From Nitrosomonas aestuarii (lineage in GTDB: Bacteria > Pseudomonadota > Gammaproteobacteria > Burkholderiales > Nitrosomonadaceae), in the NCBI RefSeq assembly GCF_003046585.1, contig NZ_QAAE01000005.1, positions 1-64,000 of the forward strand: a DNA stretch of 64,000 nt, in the 5' to 3' direction. The first letter of the stretch is position 1. Each line of letters begins with the position of its first letter. The notes below the pieces were generated by a model. That model was given only the letters and a program-made list of their open reading frames with translations, was not told where the DNA came from and did no database searches. Below, piece after piece: positions 53,814 through 63,074 of the stretch. The position numbers and the translations under genes are program-made.

Positions 53814-56800
53814 TGCTGTAAATACCAATAAGCGCGCCTTTTCACACTGGCTGGCGTCGCAGCCGCTTTAGGTGAGGCACCCTCCAGTGGCGAGTCGGGA
53901 TTCGCGCCAATAATAAATGGAACAGTTATATTACCGCCCGTCGCAGGGTGGACAACAGTGACCATACCCGCAACTGGAGACGGCGGCAAACCACCACCAG
54001 TAATTACACCATACCGGGTGCCGCCAATGGGCCTCGCATCCAGAAATCCCATATTGTAAACACGCGCTTTTCCCAAATTTGTTCCACATAAGCTTGGGTC
54101 AGGAAGTATTGGCCCATTGGTACTAAAAGTCACAGTACCCATCGCCACAACCGCTGATGTCACCACCTGTTCTTTATCATGATCCCCACTGCCAAATGCT
54201 AAATACCACCCCTTCTTTGCTGCCAAATCAGTTTCGGAAGGTATATTCATATCATCCGGATCAATTGGTAACAATGAAGTCATACAGGCCAGTGCCTGAC
54301 CATTACAAATTGGCACTTCAGACAACCACCAAGTCGGATCTGCAGGATTATCTTTGATCATAAAAAATGCATTATCTACACTTGTTGTCGTAAAATGGGT
54401 AAGCAGAGGATGTTCGCGGTCGCCTGAACCCACCAAAATAGCATTAAAATTGGGTGTCACAACCACCTCTGGCGCGAATAAAAGTTTGCGATTGGCAACA
54501 CCACCGGGGCATATAGACGTATCACATCCCAATGAAGCGATTTTCACCATAGACCAGTTTGCCGGGAGATCTGCACCCATAGTAACCCGATAAATATTGC
54601 CACCGGTGTCCACTGCATAAGCATAATCAGCCAAACCAGTTATTTTATTCGGCACTACAGTTACAGTAGCTGCGACACTTCGCGCTGTAGTAAAAGTTTT
54701 TAATAACGCACCGCTATCAGCATCCAAGATATATATCTTGTTACCTTTTAATGCTCCTGTACAAGTATTCAGATCACTTAAAATAGTCCCATCTTCACAG
54801 GTATCATAACCACCACCAATAATCAACATGGGTTGAGGCGTACCAGCCACCTCGTAACCAGACGATTTAAACACTTGAGCGGCCGACCATGTCTGCCCAA
54901 TATCGACAATACCCGCGTTGGTACAGTCTGTATCATTGTTCTGATTTGGACAGCCCTGCCGCCATTTCAGCGCGGGATTAGTTGGCGAAGTTACATCAAA
55001 AGCATAAATCATGCGCCCACCACGCCTTTGAGTCGCGTAAAGCCATGTTACACTGGCGCTTTTATGGGCTGTAATCGGTCCATCAAAAAAATAAGGTTTT
55101 TGCGTTCCATCATTAACAGTCGGCAACGTAATACCAAGTGTATTATCATACAACCGTTTTAATTTGCCATAATGCTCTGGCGCGATGAATGACCATAGTT
55201 CACTGCCTGCGTGAAACGAGCCTATTCCAGATGTTTGATTACCATTAATTGCGTGCAAGAATCCGTCATTGGCACCATAAAAAACTACTACACCTGTGCT
55301 ACCGCCGTAGTCAACTGCAACAGGCCGTGAATGAACCACATCCCCATGCGCAGAAGGCCTCATTTCGATGGTATTACTATTTCCATTTTCATCCAGAGTA
55401 TCCTGACCACGCGCCCAATTGATAAGCTTAGTTCGTGCAGCACTGCCGGAAACGCCCAATAAAGATTGCGTAATTGCATTATTCGCAACATTAAAATCTG
55501 CCAAACCTGAACAACCTGCAGGGTTGCAAGTTTTAATAATGCGAGAATCTGGTGTAATCGACCGTAATTGATAACCTGCTGCTCCCTTCTCTACAACCTC
55601 TCCATCCGGCGTATTGGAGATATCGGAATTTGCAATAGCCAGACATGAGCCATCCGGTTTAAAGGACCAGTATGTGTCTAAATTTGTTGTATTCGGTGTC
55701 CAGAAGGTACGTGAGCATTGAGCAATAAACCCGGTATTTTTATTGATCGCAAGTGCTTCATCAGCATCCACCAAATTTAGCGCAATGCCTTCGCCGGTCA
55801 AACTTGCTTTAAACTGGTATTGTTTCAAATTACCATGCCAACGTGGCAACGCACTAATATCCGGGCGGAACATACCCACGAAAATCTGATTAAGATGAGT
55901 ACCCTGCGTATTGACACTCACCGGTAAGCTCGCTGAAGCAAAAACAGTATTTACAGCCTGAATTTCAGATAGAATTCTCTTGATGGCATCTGTTATTTGA
56001 GCACCGTTATCAATAGAGGAATTAACTGAAAAATATTTTCCCTTGCCATATGCCGCCATACTTTTTAATAAAGCAGTAAATCCGGGACCTTGACCCGTAG
56101 CGACTGGATTAACATCAATGGTATACGTTCTAACCGTTATCGGTGCATCCTTAGCCATATAACGAGCCCATTCATCACCCGGATTGGATTGTGATCCGCT
56201 CGGAGAAAGGCTGATTTCTGATGTGTTACCCCCCAGCGCAGCTAATTGTGAATTAGCACTCGCTTTATCTGAAGAATTGTCTTGCGCTGGACCGTTACTG
56301 ATATAAATAATAAAATTCTTTTGACATGCAAAATCTAAAGGGCTCGTATAGTTACTATCTAAAGATGAACTAAATGCGTTACCAGGCAACGCATAAACAG
56401 CATTAGATGCAACTGTACCAGATATATTACCGGCATGATCCCGTTTAACCTTATTGTGACCAGCGTAAGCTTGACCGCCTGATAAATAATAATAAGCTTC
56501 GGCCATTGAAACGCCAATTTTTCCACCACTCGATTTATCTGTGTTTTTATCAAAACTATTTAAAAGGTTTAGATAAAGTTGTTTATTCGCGCTATCCATT
56601 AATCTGAGTGCAGCACGCACATAAGCACCGTTAGGATTACCATCAGCACCCCCAGATTCAGTAAACATCATAAATCCAAACTTGAATTTATTTGGTTCAA
56701 TATCATTTAGAACGGTTCTTAACGCATTCATCTCGTTATTAAATGCACTATTCCAGTTTGCCGTATTGTCAATTACAAACAAAACATTCGGAATATTTGC

Positions 56801-56911
56801 TGCGCCGGGGAGAGTTAATCCGGTAAACAAATCAATATCCTCTGACCAGACAACTGAGCTTACAGTAAGCAACCAAATAGAAAAAATTATTTTATTCATT
56901 TTAATCAACAT
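53810..56911 (-). CDS. pilY1: Pilus tip protein PilY1, divergent paralogue (cluster B)
   Basis: A 1033-residue PilY1-family protein from the ATG at 56911 (GGAG upstream; a longer frame reaches 56956). Signal peptide NKIIFSIWLLTVSSVVWSED. The VWA-like part begins NVLFVIDNTANWNSAF, so the DxSxS metal site of paralogue A is replaced by D-N-T-A-N. The propeller region has VVFYGANDGFLHAINGN and GGRMIYAFDVTSPTNP. Where A has the calcium loop DSDGDGSVD, this one reads KITGLADYAYAVD (~771-783 counted from 56956), with no Asp cluster. Retained fold with altered metal sites suggests a different tip function. Confidence 0.92.
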   Translation of the reverse strand: MLIKMNKIIFSIWLLTVSSVVWSEDIDLFTGLTLPGAANIPNVLFVIDNTANWNSAFNNEMNALRTVLNDIEPNKFKFGFMMFTESGGADGNPNGAYVRAALRLMDSANKQLYLNLLNSFDKNTDKSSGGKIGVSMAEAYYYLSGGQAYAGHNKVKRDHAGNISGTVASNAVYALPGNAFSSSLDSNYTSPLDFACQKNFIIYISNGPAQDNSSDKASANSQLAALGGNTSEISLSPSGSQSNPGDEWARYMAKDAPITVRTYTIDVNPVATGQGPGFTALLKSMAAYGKGKYFSVNSSIDNGAQITDAIKRILSEIQAVNTVFASASLPVSVNTQGTHLNQIFVGMFRPDISALPRWHGNLKQYQFKASLTGEGIALNLVDADEALAINKNTGFIAQCSRTFWTPNTTNLDTYWSFKPDGSCLAIANSDISNTPDGEVVEKGAAGYQLRSITPDSRIIKTCNPAGCSGLADFNVANNAITQSLLGVSGSAARTKLINWARGQDTLDENGNSNTIEMRPSAHGDVVHSRPVAVDYGGSTGVVVFYGANDGFLHAINGNQTSGIGSFHAGSELWSFIAPEHYGKLKRLYDNTLGITLPTVNDGTQKPYFFDGPITAHKSASVTWLYATQRRGGRMIYAFDVTSPTNPALKWRQGCPNQNNDTDCTNAGIVDIGQTWSAAQVFKSSGYEVAGTPQPMLIIGGGYDTCEDGTILSDLNTCTGALKGNKIYILDADSGALLKTFTTARSVAATVTVVPNKITGLADYAYAVDTGGNIYRVTMGADLPANWSMVKIASLGCDTSICPGGVANRKLLFAPEVVVTPNFNAILVGSGDREHPLLTHFTTTSVDNAFFMIKDNPADPTWWLSEVPICNGQALACMTSLLPIDPDDMNIPSETDLAAKKGWYLAFGSGDHDKEQVVTSAVVAMGTVTFSTNGPILPDPSLCGTNLGKARVYNMGFLDARPIGGTRYGVITGGGLPPSPVAGMVTVVHPATGGNITVPFIIGANPDSPLEGASPKAAATPASVKRRAYWYLQQ

Positions 56912-56949
56912 CTTATTTGCTCCATCCATGAATTTCCAGCACGTGTTTG

Positions 56950-57450
56950 TTAACATGATGATGCAATAAATTCGCTTAACGTTAATCGCTTATTAATCCC
57001 TTGCCTGGCTATCGCAGATGCCCCGGTTGAAACACTTGTCGCATCAGCCCTGATTTCCCATAACACTATAAAATCATTAGAATTCTCAATATTGGAATTC
57101 ACTCCGCTTAGTGATAATAGATCTGCTGGCGCGGGTTTAGCACTAATACAAACAGGTGCCGGAATACTGACGATATAGTCGATCAAATTATCCTGATCAA
57201 TATCCACGTTAACAAAAGTCGGATAATTCGCTGGATCAATTGCGGAGTAATTGAGATTAATAGTCTGCTCTATTGCCAGATTTGCTGCAGCAATCGATTC
57301 ATTTCTATACTGCATGTTTCCCACAACTTTTAGATTATTGCTACTTAATGTAAAACCAGAAACCGTTAATAAAGTAATCATGGCAAGCATAATAAGTCCT
57401 ACAACTAATGTTGCACCCTTTTGGTTAGAACAGATTTTCATATTCATCAT
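56950..57450 (-). CDS. pilX: Minor pilin assembly protein PilX (cluster B)
   Basis: A 166-residue PilX-like protein: KG-ATLVVGLIMLAMITLLTV then SSNNLKVVGNMQYRNESIAA and ANLAIEQTI, the PilX_N pattern, without Glu5. ATGA overlap with pilW upstream. Shorter than cluster A PilX and weakly similar outside the N-terminus. Confidence 0.85.
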   Translation of the reverse strand: MMNMKICSNQKGATLVVGLIMLAMITLLTVSGFTLSSNNLKVVGNMQYRNESIAAANLAIEQTINLNYSAIDPANYPTFVNVDIDQDNLIDYIVSIPAPVCISAKPAPADLLSLSGVNSNIENSNDFIVLWEIRADATSVSTGASAIARQGINKRLTLSEFIASSC

Positions 57451-58499
57451 GGTTGCTCTCTTCTTCCCGAGACATTAATCAAGCGCACATAACTGCTATA
57501 AACATGCCGCTTAAAACTATCGTGAAAAGGGCCCAGTGTCGTTGACCCCAAAACATAAGTTTTATCCTCAGTATAACCACTCGTGACTTCCAGGTTCCGC
57601 GCCAATACATACATGTTTACCGACACGACATTGGCCCAATCCAGCGCAGTACACCCGGTGCAATCATCGTAAACATCAGCACTACCTGTTTCATCTGTAT
57701 CTCGGCCATAATCGAACTTAATACTTTGAATGCCTTCCAGAATTGGCTGAGCCGTTTGCATGAATACATTGTTACCATTCAAGTCAAGATCAGCGCGCAT
57801 CAGGGTAGGAATACCGTCATCAACTGTTACAGAGTAATTGCGCACATAAAAGATTGAAGTAATCAACTTGCGCTTGTCAGCAGCTGTTGTGCAATCCTTT
57901 TTGTATACAGTAGTACCTGGTGTACCGAGCATGGGTTTGTCCGCAGCACTTGCAAGATAATTTCCATGAAGTGTGTCGGTACAACTTTGTGTTTGCAGAT
58001 ATAGTTTTCCTGCATTAACATCTTCACAGCTTGCTGTGCCTGCAACGCAAGTTGCGGCATATCGAACCACCAGGACATCGGAATCAGTTTGACGGCTTGT
58101 CACAATATCTGAACATTCAGCAGGCAACGCCGCGCCAGCGACATATCCCTGTAACGGAATCGCATATATGTTGTTTATATCGTTGACACTCCAGCTAGCA
58201 AAAGCAGAACACGGATTTGGTATAGCTGTTGGCGGAGTCATGGATGGTGCAGGTGGAGTGTATCCATCCCAAAATCCTGCATGCCATAACTCCTGTTGTA
58301 AAAGCTGGATAGTAAAGCGGCCATTCTCGATCTGCCGATTCATTTTCGCCAATTCGGTATTACTACGCGACAAATCAATATAAACAGCTAATACACCAGA
58401 CATAACCAACAAACCCAACGCTATGGAAATCATTAATTCAATCAATGAAAATCCATCTTGGTGAACAAAGCTTTTGTTACTCTGTTGCATGCTATTCAT
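57447..58499 (-). CDS. pilW: Minor pilin PilW (cluster B)
   Basis: About 350 residues from the ATG at 58499 (CAGGAA upstream). DG-FSLIELMISIALGLLVMS with Glu5, then RQIENGRFTIQLLQQELWHA, the PilW signature. The globular part is about 80 residues longer than in cluster A and has several Cys (CAATC-like ATCVAGTASCED, YDDCTGCTALDW), so probably disulfide-stabilised. ATGA overlap with pilX. Confidence 0.9.
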   Translation of the reverse strand: MNSMQQSNKSFVHQDGFSLIELMISIALGLLVMSGVLAVYIDLSRSNTELAKMNRQIENGRFTIQLLQQELWHAGFWDGYTPPAPSMTPPTAIPNPCSAFASWSVNDINNIYAIPLQGYVAGAALPAECSDIVTSRQTDSDVLVVRYAATCVAGTASCEDVNAGKLYLQTQSCTDTLHGNYLASAADKPMLGTPGTTVYKKDCTTAADKRKLITSIFYVRNYSVTVDDGIPTLMRADLDLNGNNVFMQTAQPILEGIQSIKFDYGRDTDETGSADVYDDCTGCTALDWANVVSVNMYVLARNLEVTSGYTEDKTYVLGSTTLGPFHDSFKRHVYSSYVRLINVSGRREQP

Positions 58500-58519
58500 T
58501 TCCTGCTTGTTTTTTACCT

Positions 58520-59125
58520 TTATGGAGTAGCCAAATCGGCTATACGCACAATGGTACTCATCGATCTTCGGCACAAATCATTAATACAGCTTGTCCCTGC
58601 CGCACCATTATATAAGCCAATACCACAATTTGATGATGGCGCCACTGTTGGCACAAACCCTTGCCATGCAACTGTTATTAAGAATTGATCTCCTGTTCCC
58701 AGATCCTCAACACAGCCACGTGCACCTATCATTGCACCGACATTATTGGCCCCAGAGGATTGTTCAGATACACCCTTCAAAGCATTACTCCATTGGCATA
58801 CATCAAAGACCTGCCCCACACCTGCACAATTTGCTGGCTGATTGTCCCCCGTACCCAAAGGGGCAACAGCACCGGTTACATAGTTGACCGCATTATTACG
58901 GTTCGCCGCAATTCTGTTTGCCATATCTTCAAGTAAAATCAATGCATGTGTACGTTGATAAGATTCAATCTCTGAAGATTGCAAGCGCATTTGTAATCCG
59001 GCAAGACCCAGTAACCCAACAGCTGTAATAACTACTGTAACAAGTACTTCAATCATTGATACCCCGCGCACTGAAAACGTAGTGGTTGCAGAAAGAACTG
59101 AAAAGTTTACGTGCCGAGTTACCAT
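58520..59125 (-). CDS. pilV: Minor pilin PilV (cluster B)
   Basis: A 201-residue PilV: RG-VSMIEVLVTVVITAVGLL with Glu5, then GLAGLQMRLQSSEIESYQRT and LILLEDMANRIAANRNNAVN, the family signature. The start overlaps the end of pilE by seven bases. Confidence 0.92.
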   Translation of the reverse strand: MVTRHVNFSVLSATTTFSVRGVSMIEVLVTVVITAVGLLGLAGLQMRLQSSEIESYQRTHALILLEDMANRIAANRNNAVNYVTGAVAPLGTGDNQPANCAGVGQVFDVCQWSNALKGVSEQSSGANNVGAMIGARGCVEDLGTGDQFLITVAWQGFVPTVAPSSNCGIGLYNGAAGTSCINDLCRRSMSTIVRIADLATP

Positions 59126-59529
59126 TTTTCTGCAGGAGTTTTAACACCATCGCTATTAATGGTTAGGTTTCCGTCGTTAGATTGTGAACCAACGGGCGTA
59201 AAAGTCAGTGTAAAAAATGGCACAGCCCCACCGCCAAGCGTAATGTCATAATTATATTTATTGGCCACATCTGCGGAAAGCGCATAACCACTTGCTTCCA
59301 AGATTGTTTTATCAACATAACTTCTGTTCGTCAGCAAAAACTGTTGTTGACGATTTGAAATAGCCATCATTTCTGATTGTGCCGCCACACGATGAGTCCT
59401 GATCACATATTGTGTATACGATGGATAAGCTATAGTGGCCAGAATTCCGACAATAGCAACCGTAATCATGAGTTCAATCAAAGTAAAGCCATATTGTTTA
59501 CATGGTTTTATAAAAAAGCTGAGTTGCAT
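59119..59529 (-). CDS. pilE: Type IV pilin-like protein PilE (cluster B)
   Basis: A 136-residue minor pilin with YG-FTLIELMITVAIVGILAT (Glu5), SYTQYVIRTHRVAAQSEMMA and a short C-terminal domain ending KTPAEKW without the Cys pair of the cluster A protein. First gene of cluster B; the operon runs pilE-pilV-pilW-pilX-pilY1-fimT with overlaps or short gaps throughout. Confidence 0.92.
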   Translation of the reverse strand: MQLSFFIKPCKQYGFTLIELMITVAIVGILATIAYPSYTQYVIRTHRVAAQSEMMAISNRQQQFLLTNRSYVDKTILEASGYALSADVANKYNYDITLGGGAVPFFTLTFTPVGSQSNDGNLTINSDGVKTPAEKW

Positions 59530-59740
59530 ATATAGATAAATTATTGTTGAAATTTATAGCCAATCTGATTTTTGTAATTCATTACAAATCCTAAGGCATA
59601 TACGGCTATAATTTTGGGTAACTTTAGGAGCAGAACAGTACTTTCTCACTTCTACGAAACAGCAATAAAACACTAGCGCAGTCTTTTATTTTATTCGCTG
59701 GTTAGTGCATTTTTGTTTTTTAGGAAAATATTTGAAGATA

Positions 59741-60847
59741 ATGAAACATGATGCTGTGGTAATTGGCGCAGGCATTATCGGATTAGCAACCGCAGAATAC
59801 CTGCTCAAGCAGGGATTAAAGGTTACGTTACTTGAACGAGGCCGGGTCGGTCAGGAATCTTCCTGGGCAGGAGGGGGAATTTTGTCACCAATTTGTCCGT
59901 GGAACTATATTAAAGAAGTCACACAGCTTACCCAATACAGCGCCGATCTATTTCCGGCATGGGTAAACACGCTACGCACTACAACAGGGATTGATCCTGA
60001 ATATGATCAATGCGGCGTCTTTGTTCTGCCACCCTATGATCTTAAAAGGGCTGAGCTTTGGTGCTTAAAATACAATGTCACAATGACTCAACGAGCGGTA
60101 TCAATACCTTTTTCAATCAATCCGCACGCTGACATCAATAATCGAAAAACCATAGAAAAGGCCATTTTCCTGCCCAATATTGCACAAATCCGCAATCCTC
60201 GATTGTTAAATGCGCTTCATAAGCGTGTGATTCAGCTTGGCGCAAAAATTATCGAAAACTGCTCTGTCTATGATATGGCGCTCAAACATAAGACAGTATT
60301 ATCGTTTAATTCATCAGTTGGAAAATTTTCAGCAGGTTACTTTATTATCGCTGCAGGTGCCTGGAGTACAGAAATCTTAGGAAACTACGCACTTAACCTT
60401 AACATTAAACCCGTCAGCGGCCAGATGTTATTGTTCAAATTCGACTCGCCCCCTTTGCGAACCGTCGTAGTGCAAGATAACTTATATATTATTCCTCGCA
60501 GAGATGGTCATTTATTGATAGGGAGCACATTGGAGGATACCGGATTTAATAAACAGATCACAATATCCGCACGCGATCATTTATTGAAATTTGCACAAAA
60601 CCTTATACCACAATTGGGTGCGTTGCCCATTATTCGTCAATGGTCAGGATTACGTCCCGCCTCACCTGGGAATATTCCGACCATAGGGCAACACCCTCAA
60701 CTTAGCAATCTTTATATTAACAGCGGGCATTTTCGTTATGGCATCACTATGGCACCTGCGAGTGCAGAAATTCTGACAAAAGAAATAGTTGGCGGAACAC
60801 AACCATTTGATATCACTCCCTATCAAAAAGGATGGAATGGCAACTGA
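59741..60847 (+). CDS. thiO: Glycine oxidase ThiO-like FAD-dependent oxidoreductase
   Basis: A 368-residue D-amino-acid-oxidase-fold enzyme from the ATG at 59741 (MKHDAVVIGAGIIGLATAEY; the frame opens 12 codons earlier). The FAD motif GAGIIG, the SSWAGGGILSP loop and the C-terminal RQWSGLRPASPGNIPTIG and GHFRYGITMAPASAE match glycine oxidase. ThiO converts glycine to iminoacetate for the thiazole of thiamine in aerobes. No other thi gene is adjacent, so the pathway link is by family only. Convergent with ispH, 16 bases apart. Confidence 0.88.
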   Translation: MKHDAVVIGAGIIGLATAEYLLKQGLKVTLLERGRVGQESSWAGGGILSPICPWNYIKEVTQLTQYSADLFPAWVNTLRTTTGIDPEYDQCGVFVLPPYDLKRAELWCLKYNVTMTQRAVSIPFSINPHADINNRKTIEKAIFLPNIAQIRNPRLLNALHKRVIQLGAKIIENCSVYDMALKHKTVLSFNSSVGKFSAGYFIIAAGAWSTEILGNYALNLNIKPVSGQMLLFKFDSPPLRTVVVQDNLYIIPRRDGHLLIGSTLEDTGFNKQITISARDHLLKFAQNLIPQLGALPIIRQWSGLRPASPGNIPTIGQHPQLSNLYINSGHFRYGITMAPASAEILTKEIVGGTQPFDITPYQKGWNGN

Positions 60848-60863
60848 GCTGCTTCAGGCGTGT

Positions 60864-61808
60864 CTATGCTTTTGGCAATGGAAAAACCACGGATTCCACG
60901 ACACCACTTAATTCTTCTACTGAGACTTCTTCCCCAGTTTGCCTCGAACCAATTTGCTTGATACGCGATATTACTTGCTGTACCAGTATCTCAGGCGCAG
61001 ACGCTCCTGCAGTAATACCAATTTGATGTTTATTTGCAAACCATTCATCTTCTAATTGCTCTGCATTATCCACCATATACGACTCGACATTGGCATTTTT
61101 GGCAACTTCACAGAGACGATTGGAGTTGGAACTGTTAGGCGAGCCGACCACAATAACCAAGTCACATTGCGTGACCATTTTCTTTACCGCATCCTGGCGG
61201 TTCTGGGTTGCATAGCAGATATCATCTTTCTTGGGCCCGATAATCAGTGGAAAACGATTTTTTAAAGCATCTACAATCCGTGCCGCATCATCGACTGACA
61301 AGGTCGTCTGAGTGACGTAAGCCAGATTAGCAGAATCTTTTACTTGCAGATTTTTTACATCATCTTCAGTTTCAACCAGATACATGCCTTTATCATCACC
61401 TTCCACCTGACCCATCGTACCTTCAACCTCTGGGTGACCCTGGTGCCCAATCATAATGATTTCTTTACCTTCCTTACGCATTTTGCCCACTTCCACATGT
61501 ACTTTTGTAACCAGTGGACATGTCGCATCAAATACTTGAAGCTTTCGTTCTGCCGCTGCCCTGCGAACTGCATGAGATACGCCATGAGCACTGAAAATCA
61601 AAATACTGTCTTTCGGCACCTCATCCAGTGTCTCAACAAAAACAGCACCTTTTTTCTCCAGGTCTTCTACAACAAAACGATTATGTACAACTTCGTGACG
61701 CACATAAATCGGTGCACCATGCATCGACAATGCGCGTTCTACAATCCCAATCGCACGATCAACACCCGCACAGAATCCTCTCGGATTTGAGAGCAACACT
61801 CTGATCAT
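60864..61808 (-). CDS. ispH: 4-hydroxy-3-methylbut-2-enyl diphosphate reductase
   Basis: A 314-residue [4Fe-4S] enzyme giving IPP and DMAPP at the end of the MEP isoprenoid route. Cluster Cys are in [32 protein letters not shown] and [11 protein letters not shown] neighbourhood ([17 protein letters not shown]); the catalytic Glu is in [14 protein letters not shown] and [16 protein letters not shown] is the conserved end. Length and motifs are standard. Confidence 0.97.
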   Translation of the reverse strand: MIRVLLSNPRGFCAGVDRAIGIVERALSMHGAPIYVRHEVVHNRFVVEDLEKKGAVFVETLDEVPKDSILIFSAHGVSHAVRRAAAERKLQVFDATCPLVTKVHVEVGKMRKEGKEIIMIGHQGHPEVEGTMGQVEGDDKGMYLVETEDDVKNLQVKDSANLAYVTQTTLSVDDAARIVDALKNRFPLIIGPKKDDICYATQNRQDAVKKMVTQCDLVIVVGSPNSSNSNRLCEVAKNANVESYMVDNAEQLEDEWFANKHQIGITAGASAPEILVQQVISRIKQIGSRQTGEEVSVEELSGVVESVVFPLPKA

Positions 61809-61864
61809 TCATTATTCTCCATAACAGGATGCATATAAATACATAATCTATAGATTACTATCAT

Positions 61865-62980
61865 TCAGTCCAGATAACGCTTAACAAGTTCAACACGCTT
61901 TAAATATGCGTCGCGCGCAATCTGAATATCTTCCAGAAATTGTGGCAGTTCTTTTAAAAGTAATGCCTGAGGTCCATCAACCAGTGCCTTGCTTGGTACT
62001 GGATGAAAGTCAACCAAAACCATGTTGGCGCCTGCAATAATCCCTTGCGCAGTTACATGCATAATATCCAGAATTCCATCCGGTGATCCAGCACGTGTTC
62101 CCACAGAATGCGATGGGTCAATGCAGACCGGCATCCGCGTCAAACGTTTGACAACCGGCACATGTGCAAAATCAACAAAATTACGATGTGGATCGCCCAT
62201 ATTCGTTTTCATACCACGCAAACCGAATATTACCTTACGGTTACCCTCTGAGGCCAAATACTCCGCCGCATTCAAGGATTCATCCAACGTAATGCCAAAC
62301 CCGCGTTTAATCAATACCGGATAGTCCTGTTGTCTCCCTACTATTTTCAGTAATTCAAAATTCTGAGTATTGCGCGTGCCAATCTGTAACATGACGCCAG
62401 TGGCATTACCGGTTTGGTGTAGTGCTGTACGAATTTCATTCAGATGCGTTTCATGCGTTATTTCCATCGCTATCACTTTAATACCATATTTTCCCGCCAG
62501 TTCAAACACATAAGGAAGACAACTCTTTCCATGCCCCTGAAACGCGTAGGGACTGGTCCTTGGTTTGTACGCACCCATTCGCGTGCAAACCTGGCCTTGC
62601 GCCTGCAACGCTCTCATCATGATTTCTACATGCTCAAGCGTATCAACGGCGCACAAACCAGCAAATACGTTTAAAGTATTCTGACCAAATAAAACGCCGT
62701 TATAGCTGAAGCTGGTTGGACGATCATCATTCTGATGCCGTCCGAGTACGCGATATTCCTCAGAAACACGCACAACGCGCTCAACACATGGCAGATTTTT
62801 AATCTCATCAATTGATAACGCCTTTGTATTGCCTATCAGGTACAGCTCTGTCAACGTCTGTTCAACGCCAACTTCGGTGTGCACACGCGTAGTAATGCCA
62901 GGAAGGTTAGCCAAATGTGCCAACAGTTGCTTATATTCCGAGCTCTCAGGCCGGGTATTGGGAACCAAAACTAGAATCAT
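61865..62980 (-). CDS. aroF: 3-deoxy-7-phosphoheptulonate synthase (DAHP synthase, class I-beta)
   Basis: A 371-residue DAHP synthase for the first step of the shikimate pathway (PEP plus erythrose-4-P). The N-terminal ferredoxin-like regulatory domain (ILVLVPNTRPESSEYKQLLA) marks the I-beta form with an ACT-like extension, as in Thermotoga. Catalytic barrel motifs are GAYKPRTSPYAFQGHG, VLIKRGFGITLDESLNAAEY and CIDPSHSVGTRAGSPD. Preceded by ispH downstream on the same strand; 56 bases separate them. Confidence 0.95.
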   Translation of the reverse strand: MILVLVPNTRPESSEYKQLLAHLANLPGITTRVHTEVGVEQTLTELYLIGNTKALSIDEIKNLPCVERVVRVSEEYRVLGRHQNDDRPTSFSYNGVLFGQNTLNVFAGLCAVDTLEHVEIMMRALQAQGQVCTRMGAYKPRTSPYAFQGHGKSCLPYVFELAGKYGIKVIAMEITHETHLNEIRTALHQTGNATGVMLQIGTRNTQNFELLKIVGRQQDYPVLIKRGFGITLDESLNAAEYLASEGNRKVIFGLRGMKTNMGDPHRNFVDFAHVPVVKRLTRMPVCIDPSHSVGTRAGSPDGILDIMHVTAQGIIAGANMVLVDFHPVPSKALVDGPQALLLKELPQFLEDIQIARDAYLKRVELVKRYLD

Positions 62981-63074
62981 AAAATAATATCAAAAAATTT
63001 ATGCCGGGATTTCCGACACAAAGTAAATAGGTTATGAATTCTAACCGAAAACCCGATTTGTTGCCATGATGCAA

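Noticed and set aside
53170..59529. Type II secretion pseudopilin operon
   Set aside because: The GspH-type and pilin-like genes could suggest T2SS, but PilV, PilW, PilX and PilY1 in order identify type IV pilus minor pilins.
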